A stretch of DNA of 64,000 bases, taken from Lonicera japonica. Lineage: Eukaryota; Streptophyta; Magnoliopsida; Dipsacales; Caprifoliaceae. Shown piece by piece: positions 1 through 10,680 of this stretch. The position numbers and the translations under genes were made by a program. Every line of letters starts with the position of its first letter. Position 1 is the first letter of the stretch. The notes below the pieces were generated by a model. That model had not been told where the DNA came from and ran no database searches. It saw only the letters and a program-made list of their open reading frames with translations. The stretch spans positions 14,362,501-14,426,500 of the forward strand of contig CM038469.1 of NCBI GenBank assembly GCA_021464415.1, read 5' to 3'.

Positions 1-265
1 ATAAATTAAGATCCATTGTAATTATAAGATTATGTATTACAAAATTCAAGAAAAATAATAATATAAAGTTGCATAAATGGCATCTAACCTGTGCATGTTG
101 ATATCTTATTTGTTCTTTCAAATTTTACACAAGAGTTTACAAATATACCATTAAATTAAATTATTATTTTTCAAAATTCAAGTTTTGTGTGAAATTTGAT
201 TAACACATAGGACTTACACATTAACTTTTATGCCATGGTTAGAGACGCTCTTATTAGTACTTTTA
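1..265. mobile_element. 3' part of a MITE (same family as 41407-41940)
   Basis: The first 265 bases align with 41690-41940: shared stretches include the segment around GCAAGAGTTTGCAAA and the common end AGTACT. The window begins inside the element, so its left terminus is not visible. The complete copy at 41407-41940 has an imperfect terminal inverted repeat beginning near AAGAGCATCCGCAACA. No coding capacity. The superfamily was not assigned because no clear target duplication was found. Confidence 0.6.
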
Positions 266-1099
266 ATTAGCACTCGGAAACTAGCATTTTCTTCTTATCT
301 TTTTTTTTTTAATTTCTCACAAGGTCTTGGTCGGCTTATGCACACCTCGACCAATCCTCATTCGTGTAGAAACATAATTGCTGATCACCAAGGGTTTCTG
401 GTTTTATTATTATTTTAATTTATGCACCTACCCTACAGTCACACAGAAAATTATGATCCGATCTCTGTTCTCAAACATTATTTAGATGCAAGTCTATCTT
501 GTTATTATTATTTTTTTTAAATGTGGTCCCTCAAGTTAGATATATGTGATTTCTCGAATACAGTATTAAAGAGCATGATATACATAGTCGGCCCACTATA
601 ATAACAGCTCAACCTTTGGTTTGATTTGTCTCTTCCATGTGCAAGTGGGAGGTCGCACATGAGAGAGAGTGTTGAAGAGCATGATATACATAGTTAGCCA
701 GTACCTAACAGCTTAGGTTTTTGACATACAGATACAATATTTGTGAACCAAGATTTCTTGGTCGCAAATAGATTTTTCAATACTCAAATATTAATTATAT
801 ATATGTGTATCTGAGTTATCGCAAAGATAGACACGTACTTAAAGGACACAAACTTTAATTAAAAAGAATTTTTTTTTATTAATAGACTATCCAAATAATT
901 TCATTTAACAGGAACCTAATGCTAAAACACCCACTTATATACACAATTATAACCAATTTACAGAAGTCCTACTAGCCTTCCACGCCACCATCATGAAGCT
1001 TCTCTAATTCCTTCATTGATCGTATTCAGAAGCAGCCCCCATCATGACTAACATTACCGGAACCTACTCCCAAAATTGTCTATTTCGTGTTGTAACACT
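266..1099. other. AT-rich intergenic stretch with a degenerate direct repeat
   Basis: No gene was recognised. Bases 563-625 and 671-730 are related: both contain AGAGCATGATATACATAG followed by a form of CCTAACAGCTTAGG. The purine-rich GAGAGAGAG just before the second copy resembles a polypurine tract followed by an LTR start (TGTTGAAG). This may be the debris of a small LTR element (TRIM or deleted Copia), but neither a PBS nor target duplications are visible. The rest is low-complexity AT-rich sequence. Confidence 0.35.
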
Positions 1100-1412
1100 T
1101 TTAGAACTCTATTTGATAACAATATGAAAAAAAAAATTAAAAACAATTGATTTGGCAAGAAGTTAGAAAATAAGTTGAGGTATGGGATAAGATGCTTTCC
1201 ATTTCATACTCATTTTATGAGTAGATGTCCTTCATTCTTCATAATTTTTTGTAGAAATTTTTTCTTGTTCAACAACCAAAGAAAATTTCTCTATGGAAAA
1301 AGTCACAAAGTAAGAAGACATCTCATAACATATCTCAACTTATTTTTTAACTTTTTCCAAAAATCAATTGTTTTTATTTTCTTTTTTTAGGTTGTTATCA
1401 AACGGACTGTAA
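1100..1412. mobile_element. foldback MITE, copy 1
   Basis: The two ends are inverted repeats: the left end has TTTGATAACAA and the right end TTGTTATCAAA. The arms continue inward, with TTGAGGTATGGGATAAGATG on the left answered by CATCTCATAACATATCTCAA on the right, so the transcript would fold into one long hairpin. A second, diverged copy lies at 2325-2652. There is no coding capacity. No convincing target duplication was found, so the superfamily is not assigned. Confidence 0.6.
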
Positions 1413-1429
1413 TTGTACGAATTTTTTTT

Positions 1430-1600
1430 AAGAGAAGGTTTAATTTTCTTCTCTTTTGTATTAACAAAAAAAAAAATTCCATTCCAAGTGAGACTCGAGC
1501 TAGAAATCTTCCGATTTTGGATGGGCACTTTTACCACGAGAGACGAATACACGACTTCATCATTGGTTGGGGCGTGGAGGGGGAGGTTGGATTTTTTTTT
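1430..1600 (-). mobile_element. probable tRNA-derived SINE
   Basis: Read on the minus strand, the segment has an A-box-like CTCGTGGTAAAAGTGC (1525-1540) and, about 40 bases later, a B-box-like AGCTCGAGTCTC (1490-1501). It ends in a T-rich tail (1463-1476). Spacing and order match the internal RNA polymerase III promoter of tRNA-derived plant SINEs, some of which end in poly-T. Both boxes are degenerate and no target duplication was identified, so this is a moderate-confidence call. Confidence 0.42.
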
Positions 1601-1655
1601 TCAAGTTACTAAAAAAAATGACAAGTTAAAATCAAATCTGAACATTCATATGTAA

Positions 1656-2324
1656 TTGCTCACAAACCAAATCTGAATATCAAAACTAGTATCTTACTTG
1701 GTGAGAATTTAGTTTTTTACTTTAAAAGTTTTTGTTATTTATGTCTAAGCATTTTGTTTTTCAAAAATATGTAAAACGTATTGTTACACGATTAGAACTT
1801 TGGTCAATAAATATTTTACGCTCATATTTAATTACTAGACCAATTTTCCTTATTGCTAAGCTTCTATATTAGTTTGTAACCTCTATATTCCAAATTAAAA
1901 ATTTCCATCTTTATTTTTTAGGATATTCTGAATTAAAAGATCACATTTTAAAATTAAGTTACCAAATATTTTCACTATATATGAACAAATATTTTATTTG
2001 CGGTTCAAGGATGATTGAAGAGGGAGAGGGAAAGGGAGAGAAACAAATAAATTTTGTTCTTGAGCAGTGGTTATATTAAAAGGGTTATGTTAACATATAA
2101 TTTAAGGTGACATGTTATGTACTTATAAATAGAAAAAATTAATTTATAACATGCATAAATTAGGCACAGTTCATTCTCATGTGAAGTGCTATTCTTTTAT
2201 TTCATAGTATAGTCAGGGCACATGTCATCATTTTTCATATTAAAATTAATGTATCTTTGAAAACATGCAAAAGTCAAATATTAACTCTTAATGTAATACA
2301 TGAAAACATTTAATAAATTTTAGA
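1656..2324. other. AT-rich intergenic DNA, nothing recognised
   Basis: No ORF of interest, RNA gene or repeat boundary was recognised. Base composition is strongly AT-rich. Confidence 0.5.
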
Positions 2325-2652
2325 GTACTCTGTTTGATAACAAGACAGAAAATGGTAGTAAAAATACCTTGATTAATTTGTGTGAAAAATTGGAAAATAA
2401 GTTAAGGTATGTGATGAGATACACTCTCTCCCATGTTTATTTTTACGAGTAGGTGTCCTCCATCATTCTTTATTTTTGTGAAAAGAAGCTTTACCATCAC
2501 TAAAAGAAATTTTTTTTTTTCTATAGAGAAAAACCAAAAAGTAAGAGAAACATCTTGTCAAATCTCTTAACTTATTTTTCAACTTCTTCATACAAATTAA
2601 TTATTTTTAATATCCATTTTCCGTCTTATTATTAAACAAAATTTTATACTAT
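2325..2652. mobile_element. foldback MITE, copy 2
   Basis: This is a diverged second copy of the element at 1100-1412. It begins CTCTGTTTGATAACAAGAC, includes the shared core AAATAAGTTAAGGTATG and AGTAGGTGTCCT, and ends with the inverse GTCTTATTATTAAAC. No coding sequence. Two members of one family within 1.3 kb suggest local amplification or a frequent target region. Confidence 0.6.
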
Positions 2653-2670
2653 TAACCTTCTTCCTTGTAA

Positions 2671-2803
2671 TAATTCTGCATGTAATAAAAAAACATAAAA
2701 CAAAATTAAGAAATCTTTGATATCCAGGAATCAAATTTAGTTTCCGCTTGCAATAATACCGCATCTAATAAAGAAACATCAAACAAAATTGAGGACATTT
2801 GTG
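2671..2803. repeat. diverged direct repeat of about 50 bp
   Basis: Two similar segments, about 2671-2720 and 2751-2803, share the frame GCAT.TAATAAA.AAACAT.AAACAAAATT and are about 80 bases apart. It is a small, old direct duplication in non-coding DNA with no recognised function. Confidence 0.45.
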
Positions 2804-2992
2804 ACTCCTTGTTCTGAGTGAAGATAGGTATCTACCTTTTTCCTTTATCTATTTTTGTGTGTATAGTTGGGCTGATGTAAATTAATACATTTTTAAGGAA
2901 GGACGTACCTTTTCAAAGATAAATTAACAATTATGAGACGAGCCCAATAAGGAACTTAAGAGGGATTTTTTGTTTGGAGGATAAGAAGGACA

Positions 2993-3856
2993 TGTTACTT
3001 TGAATCAAGATAAAATGTTTAATCATCCCAAAGTATATACAAGATTATTACAAAAGGTTTCTTCGTAATATAAGACTCAGGCCATAGAGCAGTCGTAGGA
3101 ACCAGTTTGCCGTAGGCGCTTTCAGATGGCCATTACGGCTCTAATAGAGTAGTCTACCTTCGGAGTTTGATGATATCATCACCCCCTTCGATGTAGATTT
3201 CGCCGAAAGGGATGGGACACATTACAGCCAGCTTAGAGCCCAAGAAGTATTTAATGCTTAACTGTACTTGCAACACGTCCTACCTCTAGTCTTGTCAACC
3301 TAGCCCACCAATTACCAAATTAAACTTGAGGAACACGAAAGAGAGCTACCATCCCTTTAGGCCAATCCCAACGCGGCATGTGGCACTGTAAAACCGCGTG
3401 AGATAGGGTCTCTCCTCCTTATAAAAGGAGAGATGGTTATCTCAAAATAGGGACACACATATATATATATATATATATTTATACACTCAAGAAAGGAAGA
3501 GAGATAGGAAAACCAAAAATTACTGGAAAATAAAAGAGGAAAGAGAACAGAAAGCTACTAACCTTTTTTAAGCCAGACATAAATCCAATATAGAAATAAC
3601 ATATATTCTTTTGAGATCCTCATTAAAGAACCCACGATAAATTCATTTCCAATCATTTATTATAATTTGGGTGCTTTCTTTTTCTCCCCTCTTTATTAAA
3701 AATATTTCTTGTTCTTGTTCATTTTGTAAAATTTGTTATATGGTCCGTTCTATTTATTGCAAGTGACGCCTTAGAAATATATTATTTTACCTTTTCTAGT
3801 ATTTTTTCATTATTCACACCTAGACCCCTCACCGCTAATCTTTGTACCTATCTACA
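2993..3856 (+). repeat. 5' LTR of the Tat element (start uncertain)
   Basis: The end at 3856 (TCTACA) is fixed by the PBS-like site that follows, and by homology of 3622-3775 and 3790-3856 with 30323-30473 and 31852-31930, where a similar ...CCTATGTACA end occurs. A promoter-like TTATAAAAGG lies at 3419-3428, followed by a leader with a short (TA)n run (about 3462-3478). The start is placed at a TGTT but could not be confirmed. Confidence 0.55.
3419..3428 (+). promoter_or_regulatory. TATA box of the Tat LTR
   Basis: TTATAAAAGG sits inside a short GC-rich inverted context (CTCTCCTCC before, GGAGAGA after) within the LTR, about 430 bases before the LTR end, where a U3/R promoter would be expected. 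Function is inferred from position only. Confidence 0.5.
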
Positions 3857-3879
3857 TTTTGACGACTCTTATGGGGAGG
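3857..3879 (+). promoter_or_regulatory. primer-binding-site remnant of the Tat element
   Basis: Immediately after the LTR end the sequence TTTTGACGACTCTTATGGGG resembles the TTTTGGCGCC-GTCTGTGGGG context that follows LTRs in Tat-lineage elements, with several substitutions. It marks the start of the internal region. Confidence 0.5.
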
Positions 3880-4249
3880 TATTCTTGTATCTAAATCGAC
3901 CAAAATCAAAGTCAAACAACCGATGGGGCCAATATAGTATTAGACGGCATTTTTCCAACCAGATCTCATCATGTGTTACCACAAATTGACCTAAAAAGGT
4001 GGGGACCCTGCACTATTACCGGTTTCAGTTACACCCCCACAATCCTCACCATCACCATCAGAACCTTCGCTGAAAAGGACCCTGTTGGCCCAGCGAAGAA
4101 GCTGGACTAATAACTCCAGAAGTGACATAGAAATAGAGCCTAGCAAACAAAGAAACAAACATCTTCACTGAGCTCAATTAGTTCCTCGACAAGCAAGGAG
4201 GAGACGGCCCAAACTCATACTACCCAGAACTAGAACTTAGGCCGCTATA

Positions 4250-4780
4250 GCCATCTAAAATAGCAAATCTTCCATACCCAACAGGGTACAAGGCAACAAA
4301 GTTTAGATTGTTTGATGGAAGATTGGGAAACCCCTATGAGAATGTAAAACGGTTCACTAAGCATTTAGGGGCCACTACAACAACATGTAATTCCAGCTAA
4401 GGGAGTTCTCAAATCCCCTTACAGACAAGGCCTACTCTTGGTACTCACATCTACCACCTGATAGTGTCCTGTCCAAACGTGAGATGACTTGCGAAGACAG
4501 TTTGCAGAAAGATTTTCGTAACATAGGGGGACACCACTATATTCAACATAGCTAGAGAGGTCCAGAAGTCAATTAAGGAGATCATGGACTACATTAAACT
4601 TTTTCGAGACAGATCCTTGAAAATTAAAGAAGATGTGACAAAGGAGAGAGTGATCAGAATTTGTGTCGAAGGATTGCTGGACGAGTACAGGCTCCACTTT
4701 AACGACGCACATGGCACGTTTAGAAAATTTGTTGAAAAGGCCAAAAACATAGGCCTATAAGTTTATAAAAGGTTGAATGC
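4250..4780 (+). pseudogene. Tat-lineage gag remnant
   Basis: Translated fragments in changing frames match the capsid region of Tat-type Gag: a REFSNPLTDKAYSWYSHLPP stretch (about 4400-4460) followed by a region resembling the conserved 'TYI+RFRD' segment (about 4580-4620) and a FRKFVEKAKN-like end (about 4720-4750). Gag would package the element RNA. The frame is broken many times by stops and indels, so no product is expected. The following 450 bases have no clear domain. Confidence 0.6.
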
Positions 4781-5209
4781 CATAAGCATTTTGACCTGGA
4801 CTGGTGGCTACTCCTAAGCAATACTATACCCTGCGAAGGCTCATTGACGGGCAAATAAAAAAGGGAACACCATAGAATAGATAATCCTGCCCAGAAAGTT
4901 AATGCCCCAGCTGTTCCCAGTGCACAACAAGGGAAATGCCATGGTTCGTATTAGTACAAAAAAATTGCCTGAAAGTACTAGTCATTGCCGAAGAAAGAGC
5001 TAACGTGCAAAAAGAAGCAGAAGATTACCCCAAGCAAACCATTGGAAAAATGTCATCGTACGTAAGGTTCAAGTGGTTCTTCTTCAACCATATTAAATTA
5101 ATCGCCAGACTCAAGAAGAGAATCAACCAAGGCCATACTTGGCATTGCAAGAAAGCATTCGGAGCCGTCCTCCGCTCGAGAGACTTGCCAGAAGCATGGC
5201 ATCGTCAAT

Positions 5210-5770
5210 CATGTTCTCTGATGAGGACAAAGCCATTTCCCACTTCTATAATCGGTCCTTATCTGTTACTGGGGTAGTCAATGGGGTTGAATTCCCCTGA
5301 ACAATACTTGACAGCAGGACATTAGTAAACATCATGCCGCTCAAGCCATTCAAGCAAACAATGATAAAGAAAACTGGCTCATAAAAAAGCTGATAGACAT
5401 TTTCGGGTTCGGGGAATTAAGTAGTCAGGTCGTTGGGCTATATATACATCGGAATCCAGATGGCCAAACTGGAGTTATCCATCAAGTTCCTCGTTATTGA
5501 CGCAAATGCTTCATACCAGCTATTGGCTGAACGAATATGGATGCATACTCACCAAATAATACCCTCGATATATTACCAGTGTACAAAGGCAATAACCAAA
5601 GGTAAAGAATTCAAGATCTCAACAACTTCCCGACCGTTTACTATGAACGTAGAACACTTTGCTGATACAATGTTCTTTGAAAAATCTGATAAGGAAAGAC
5701 CAGAAAGCACTACGGCGCAAAGAATACCGTTAGTTGAATCCGAAGAGGCCCGCACTCACCGCTTCAGGCC
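5210..5770 (+). pseudogene. Tat-lineage aspartic protease remnant
   Basis: Around 5210-5330 a frame reads SLSVTGVVNGVEF followed by TILDSRTLVNIMP, where the usual catalytic D-S/T-G has become D-S-R. It continues (5433-5774) into a stretch with VIDANASYQLL and IPSIYYQCTKAI, the pattern found after the protease in Tat-type polyproteins. The catalytic glycine is lost and the frame shifts between the two halves, so the enzyme is dead. It normally matures the Gag-Pol polyprotein. Confidence 0.6.
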
Positions 5771-5989
5771 ATAAGAGAATCAAAGAGTTAGATAATGAGT
5801 TGTGAGAAAGTGCAAGAAGATCAAGCTAGAGAACGGTTATGACAGGGTGCCCGGGCAGTATTCTAAACAAAATGATGATGACCCACGATGGAGTCACTGA
5901 ATAGATGGCTTTAACGTCAAGATTTTCATAAAAGAGCCAGAGACGGCTATTAAATTACATCCAAGATGGGCCTCGAAAATAGGCAGAAG

Positions 5990-6920
5990 AGTTGAAAGAA
6001 ATAGACATAAGGAAGGAGGAAGAAGACAAAAAATCGTTGTACATATCTAAAAACCTGTCTCTAGAAAGAAGAGCAAAATTGGTAGAATTACTAGAAGAGT
6101 TATTGGATGTGTTTGCTTATAAGTACTCCGAGATGCCTGGAATAGAGCCGAAAATGAGCACTCATAAATTGAACGTCCTACCCACACTCATACCAATAAC
6201 TTTCAACGAGGTTTTTCAAGCCCGAGTTGGAGCTTCAGATAAAAAAAAATTTGAGAAGTTACTTGCGGCAGGTTTTATCAAGCTAATTCAACACCCAATC
6301 TAGCTCTTAAGCATCTTTCCAGTAAAGAAGAAGACCTGGGCAATAAGAGTTTGTGTGGATTTTCGAGATCTCAACAGAGCATGCCCAAAAGACAATTTCT
6401 CATTATCGAAACATAGACACACTAATTGATTCGACCGCAGGGTGTATGATGTATAGCTTCATGGATGGGTATGTAGGTTACAACCAGATCAATATGGACA
6501 GTCAGGTTAATGAGAAGACGGCTTTCTGAAATGCCATTGGGTAACTTTTACTATACGGTGATGCCGTTCGGCTTGAAGAATGCTAGGGCAACATACTAAA
6601 GAACCATGATGACTATTTTTCATGACTTATTCAACAAGAATATGGAGTTCTATATAAATGATTAAGTGATAAAATCGGCAAAGGAAGACAACCATCTCAA
6701 TGACTTTAAGGCAAGTCTTTTAGAGATGCCGAAAGTTCAAGCTCAAAATGAACCCTCTGAAATGTGCCTTTTAGGATCACCTGTGAAAAGTTCATAGGTT
6801 TTGTAGTTAAACAACATGGAGTATAGTTGGATGAGAAGAAGAAGAAATGAATCATGGCAATAGAGAGGCTAACCTCACAGAAGCAGCTCAAAAGCTTCTT
6901 AGGCAAGATCTTCTACTTAC
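5990..6920 (+). pseudogene. Tat-lineage reverse transcriptase remnant
   Basis: The upstream connector (5992-6303) is followed by a recognisable RT: VCVDFRDLNRACPKDNF (about 6350-6400), MDGYVGYNQINMD (about 6460-6500), MPFGLKNARATY (about 6560-6595) and YIND where YVDD is expected (about 6650). The ACPKDNF motif is typical of Tat/Athila RTs. Several in-frame stops and frameshifts, and loss of the double aspartate, mean it is inactive. Confidence 0.7.
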
Positions 6921-7099
6921 AGCGATTCATTTTGGCATTAGCGGAGATGTCTCGCCCATTTACGTCACACTTAAAATTTTTCATAACATACTATTAGATT
7001 AAAGAGCAATGGACATCATTTGACAACATTAAGAAGGCACTCAACTCCACCTCAACAATGAATCCGCCAAAGAAAGGAGTACCGTTGTTGCTATACCTA

Positions 7100-7650
7100 A
7101 CATCAACAATTAACTCCGTTAGGGCTTTACTTGCATAAGAAAAGAAGGGAACGCAAAAGCCAGTGTATTATCTTAGCCGAAAGATCATCGGCCTATACAA
7201 AAGGTATTCATTGGTGGAAAAGCGTTGCTTGGCACTCATTTTTGTCGCATATAAATTACAGCACTACCTTTTGGCTTTCTTAGTACACATAGTGACTCGA
7301 TATGACCTTACAAAACTTCTTTCGGCAAAAATAGTACTAATGGGGTAAGCGGTAAGGTGGTTCCTAATATTGTCTGAATACGAGTTGAAGTGAATCACGC
7401 CAAGGGCTATCAAGAGTAAGGCCCTAGTAGACCTACTAACTTATTTCCCTTACTCAAACAATGAGGTTGAGTATGAAGAACTAACACTTGGACTAATGGA
7501 AGCCCTAGAATGAGGAATAACAAGGTTGTGTATCAACAAAGACTCAAATTTGGTTGCTAAAGCTCAACAGGGACTACGCCGTAAAACACATACACTTAGC
7601 ATTGTATTGTGCCATGGTTCATAATCTTTGCAAAAAAAATCAGCTTAATC
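7100..7650 (+). pseudogene. Tat-lineage RNase H plus truncated second RNase H
   Basis: The first RNase H shows YYLSRKIIGLYKRYSLVEKR and CLALIFVAYKLQHYLL (7163-7260). A connector KALVDLLT (about 7420) then jumps directly to FPYSNNEVEYEELTLGL and, further on, CINKDSNLVAKAQQG (about 7445-7580), which resemble the middle of the archaeal-type RNase H found in the Tat branch. The first part of this second domain appears to be deleted. Stop codons interrupt both. The dual RNase H is the main basis for the lineage call. Confidence 0.65.
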
Positions 7651-8289
7651 AAAATCTAGAAGCAACCATGTTCCTCTAATAAGCATCAAGGTGCCCTGGA
7701 CACAATAGCAAATAAGATAATGATAGCCGATGGAGAGGACAGTGCAATTGTTACAGTATATCGAAGGAGGGTGCCTATCTCGGCAGCCAACCTTTCTCTA
7801 AGTGATGAACTGAGCAACTGGAGGAGTAAGATAGTCGCCCAACTAGAAGATAAGACTGAGGAAAAGAACTTGGTTATGTTGAAAAGCTTCACAAAGATAG
7901 AAGGAACTTTTTCCTTTAGATGTGTTGCGGGCCTAGTGGCAAAGTGTACAAGACCCAATAAAGCTGCCAAGATATTGGAGTAGGCGCATACCCAGAACTG
8001 TGGGACTATGATTTGGCCTTGTATAGAAGAATGCAGAGAAAATGTTTCTACATGCTAACTACACGGGCCGAAGCTTCGGCCATTTAAAGGAAATGTTTGA
8101 ATTGTCAGCATTTCATTAACAAAGAAAAGGTCAATTAAGCTCGTTAGCAATGGCGAAACCACAGATTGGACGTAGCCTTTCATTGACTACACACGAGCTG
8201 CTACTTCGAGATGGTGTGGTACCAGCTAAGAAAGAAGAAGTGATCATGCTCAGAAGAAAAGCCCTACGCTTTTGTTAGATTAAAAGTCA

Positions 8290-8858
8290 TCTTTTCCATT
8301 ATGAGTACAACAAAACTTGCAAAAATGTTTGAATGGCGAAGCGATACAAGAAGTACTGAGAAAAGCCCATGACCTCGCGCATGTCGGTGGAGCCAAACTC
8401 TATAACCAGTTCCTGACTATGGGGTACTACTGGCCGAACATGGAGGTAGATCTTGCAAAATATATTAAGAGATACAAGCCTTATTTGCATAGGAACCTAG
8501 TACATGCTCCATCGATAAGCTTGCATACATTTTCCATATCGTACCCATTCCATACTTAGGCATTTAATATGATAAGGATGATATCGCCGAACGAATAAGG
8601 ACACATTTAGATACTAGCAGCTACAGAGTTATTTACTAAACGAGTTGAAGCATACGTAAGGCAACAAGAAAAGTGGTAGCGACGTTCATTCAAGATCACA
8701 TCATTTGCCGATTTGGGATCCTTAAGTTAATTTATCTGGCAACAACATGCCATTTATCAACAAAGACATGGAAGCGCTAATGAGCAAGTACGGCATAACT
8801 TATCACAAATATGCGATAGCTTATCCAAAAAGGAGTTAGGCAAAGGCAATAAACAAAA
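8290..8858 (+). pseudogene. Tat-lineage integrase, 5' part
   Basis: A zinc-binding-like segment (EVLRKAHDLAHVGGAKLYNQ then MGYYWPNMEVDL, about 8350-8460) has lost the usual C-X2-C pair, reading KPYL instead. The catalytic core follows in broken frames, with ILAATELFTKRVEAYVRQQ (about 8615-8665) and a remnant of the strand before the second aspartate. The chromovirus at 8864 cuts the core here; the remainder resumes at 14889. Confidence 0.65.
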
Positions 8859-8863
8859 CATTG
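8859..8863. repeat. target-site duplication CATTG (left)
   Basis: CATTG precedes the chromovirus 5' LTR and is repeated at 14889-14893 right after the 3' LTR, proving a single insertion event into the Tat integrase. Confidence 0.9.
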
Positions 8864-9467
8864 TGTCACGGGGTGCCTTCCAACAGCACTCGTGACCGAC
8901 TACTATGCTTCATCGACACCATGCATGCACCCGAGCGCAGCACGGCCCAACAGACAATAATCGACTGCGCTTCATCAGCACCGTGCACGCGCCCGAGCGC
9001 AGCACGGCATCTAGTTTTATTATTATGTTTAGGTTTCCCTTATGTAAATATTGTTTCCTTGTAATTAGATCTAGGAATTTCCTTTGTAATTGTATTACAT
9101 TTCTATTGTAAAAGTTTTCTTGTAACTTATAAGACCCAACGTGCACTGCTACAACTTTGGTATTTTCCTTAAGTGGTTATTGTGGGGATAAGACTATCTA
9201 CCTCACACCCGAGTTGCCTACCAGTGCACGTTGTTTAGCACTTTGTTTTCAAGCTCTTACTCTCTTTCGAATTGTAACAGCTTTCCATGTAATCTCATTT
9301 TCTTGCAATGAAGTAATCTCAATTTGTGCTCACGCTCTCGTTAAAATTACTGTTGTTGCATGTTGTTCGTTGATTGTTAATTAAATTCGATCACACTCGA
9401 CCGGGCTATCGGTTAGCACGGTCGCTCACGCGGCCTCCTTTGTGCCATCAAAGGACGCCCTGTGACA
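8864..9467 (+). repeat. 5' LTR of the chromovirus
   Basis: 604 bases, TGTCACGG...GTGACA. Within the first 150 bases a roughly 50-base unit containing CGACT, GCTTCATC, GTGCA and CGCCCGAGCGCAGCACGGC is present twice (about 8895-8950 and 8970-9012). The end at 9467 is set by alignment with the 3' LTR and the PBS that follows. Confidence 0.92.
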
Positions 9468-9469
9468 GT

Positions 9470-9480
9470 TGGTATAAAAG
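9470..9480 (+). promoter_or_regulatory. chromovirus primer-binding site
   Basis: TGGTATAAAAG lies two bases after the LTR and matches the start of the initiator-Met tRNA complement TGGTATCAGAGC with substitutions at the end. Confidence 0.7.
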
Positions 9481-9537
9481 GGATTGTTTTCGATTGCTGC
9501 CTTGTAAAACCCAGTTGGTGTATCTTACTACGTTACG

Positions 9538-10680
9538 ATGGGAACCAATAGCCAGAGAATCGAAGCCCTCGAGAGAAATGTTGGCTTGCTAATGGAGAAA
9601 ATGGGCGGAACACCCTCTCTCGTCGATCGTGTGCAAAGTTTGGAGTTACGAACTCAAACTATCCCAGCAGGGGATGCATCGGGTAGCTCACCCGCACTAA
9701 TCGATCGCATACAAGATTTGGAGGAAGGCCTCCAAAATCTTCAGGGAATCCCACCAGGGGGTCACTTTGGGGAGATGATGGATGAAATGAGAACTGAAAT
9801 CGATCAACTCGCCCAGAAATTGACATATTGTTGATGGCGGTCGCTAACTCACCAGTTGGAGGTGGGGAGCGTACAAAGATAAAAGTGCCCGAACCCAAAG
9901 CATTCACTGGTGTTCGTGATGCTAGGGAATTAGAAAATTTTGTTTTTGACATGGAACAATATTTTCGGGGAACAAAGGTCGACGAGGAGGAAACGAAAAT
10001 ATCCTCCGCGTCCATGTACTTGTTCGGGGATGCCAAATTATGGTGGCGGAACAAGTACAACGAGGTTCAAGCTGGGGAGTGCGAGATTAGCACTTGGGAG
10101 GATCTGAAAAAGGGGTTACGTGATCGATTCCTTCCCGAAAACACCTCCGATAATGCACGACAAGAACTCCTTCAAACGAAGCACACAGGGAGCATAAAGG
10201 AGTACGTCAATGCGTTTTCCACCATCATGCTAGATATTCACGATATGAATGATGCCGATAGACTATTTTTCTTCATGATCGGGTTACAACCGTGGGCCAA
10301 AACGGAGCTAAATCGTAGGCAAGAAGACGTTACCTCAAGCCATATTAGTTGCTGAATCCCTGCAAGATTACACCATCGGTCCTAAAACAAATGTCCCAAA
10401 AAGTGGACAAGCGAAGAATGCGGGGGAGAGAAAACCGAATTATCCGGCCAAACCTGATTGGAGAGGCAACACACCCACCGGGCCATTTACCCAACAAAAT
10501 AATTACAAAAATGGGAACAAGTTCACAGGGAACTCCCAAACCGGCAATAATGGGAAAAAGCCCGTGAGCCCCGGAACATGCTACTTGTGTCACGGTGCTC
10601 ACTTCATGGCCAACTGCCCTGACAAGCAACTTCTAAGTGCTCTTGTTTCTAGAGGTGGTAGCATGCTTCCGAAAGCCCCA
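9538..10680 (+). pseudogene. chromovirus gag
   Basis: Starts at ATG 9538 (a coiled-coil-like N-terminus with repeated leucine/arginine heptads and two DRVQSLE/DRIQDLE units), shifts frame near 9833 into the capsid domain (9860-10330, with MEQYFRGTKV and AKLWWRNKY), shifts again near 10335, and ends with a zinc knuckle of the form C-X2-C-X3-H-X4-C (about 10579-10617). This variant spacing is seen in related plant elements. Gag would assemble particles and bind the RNA. Two frameshifts break it. Confidence 0.85.

Noticed and set aside
8861..9146. Short ORFs on both strands repeated at 14293-14566
   Set aside because: They lie in the chromovirus LTRs and occur in both copies.
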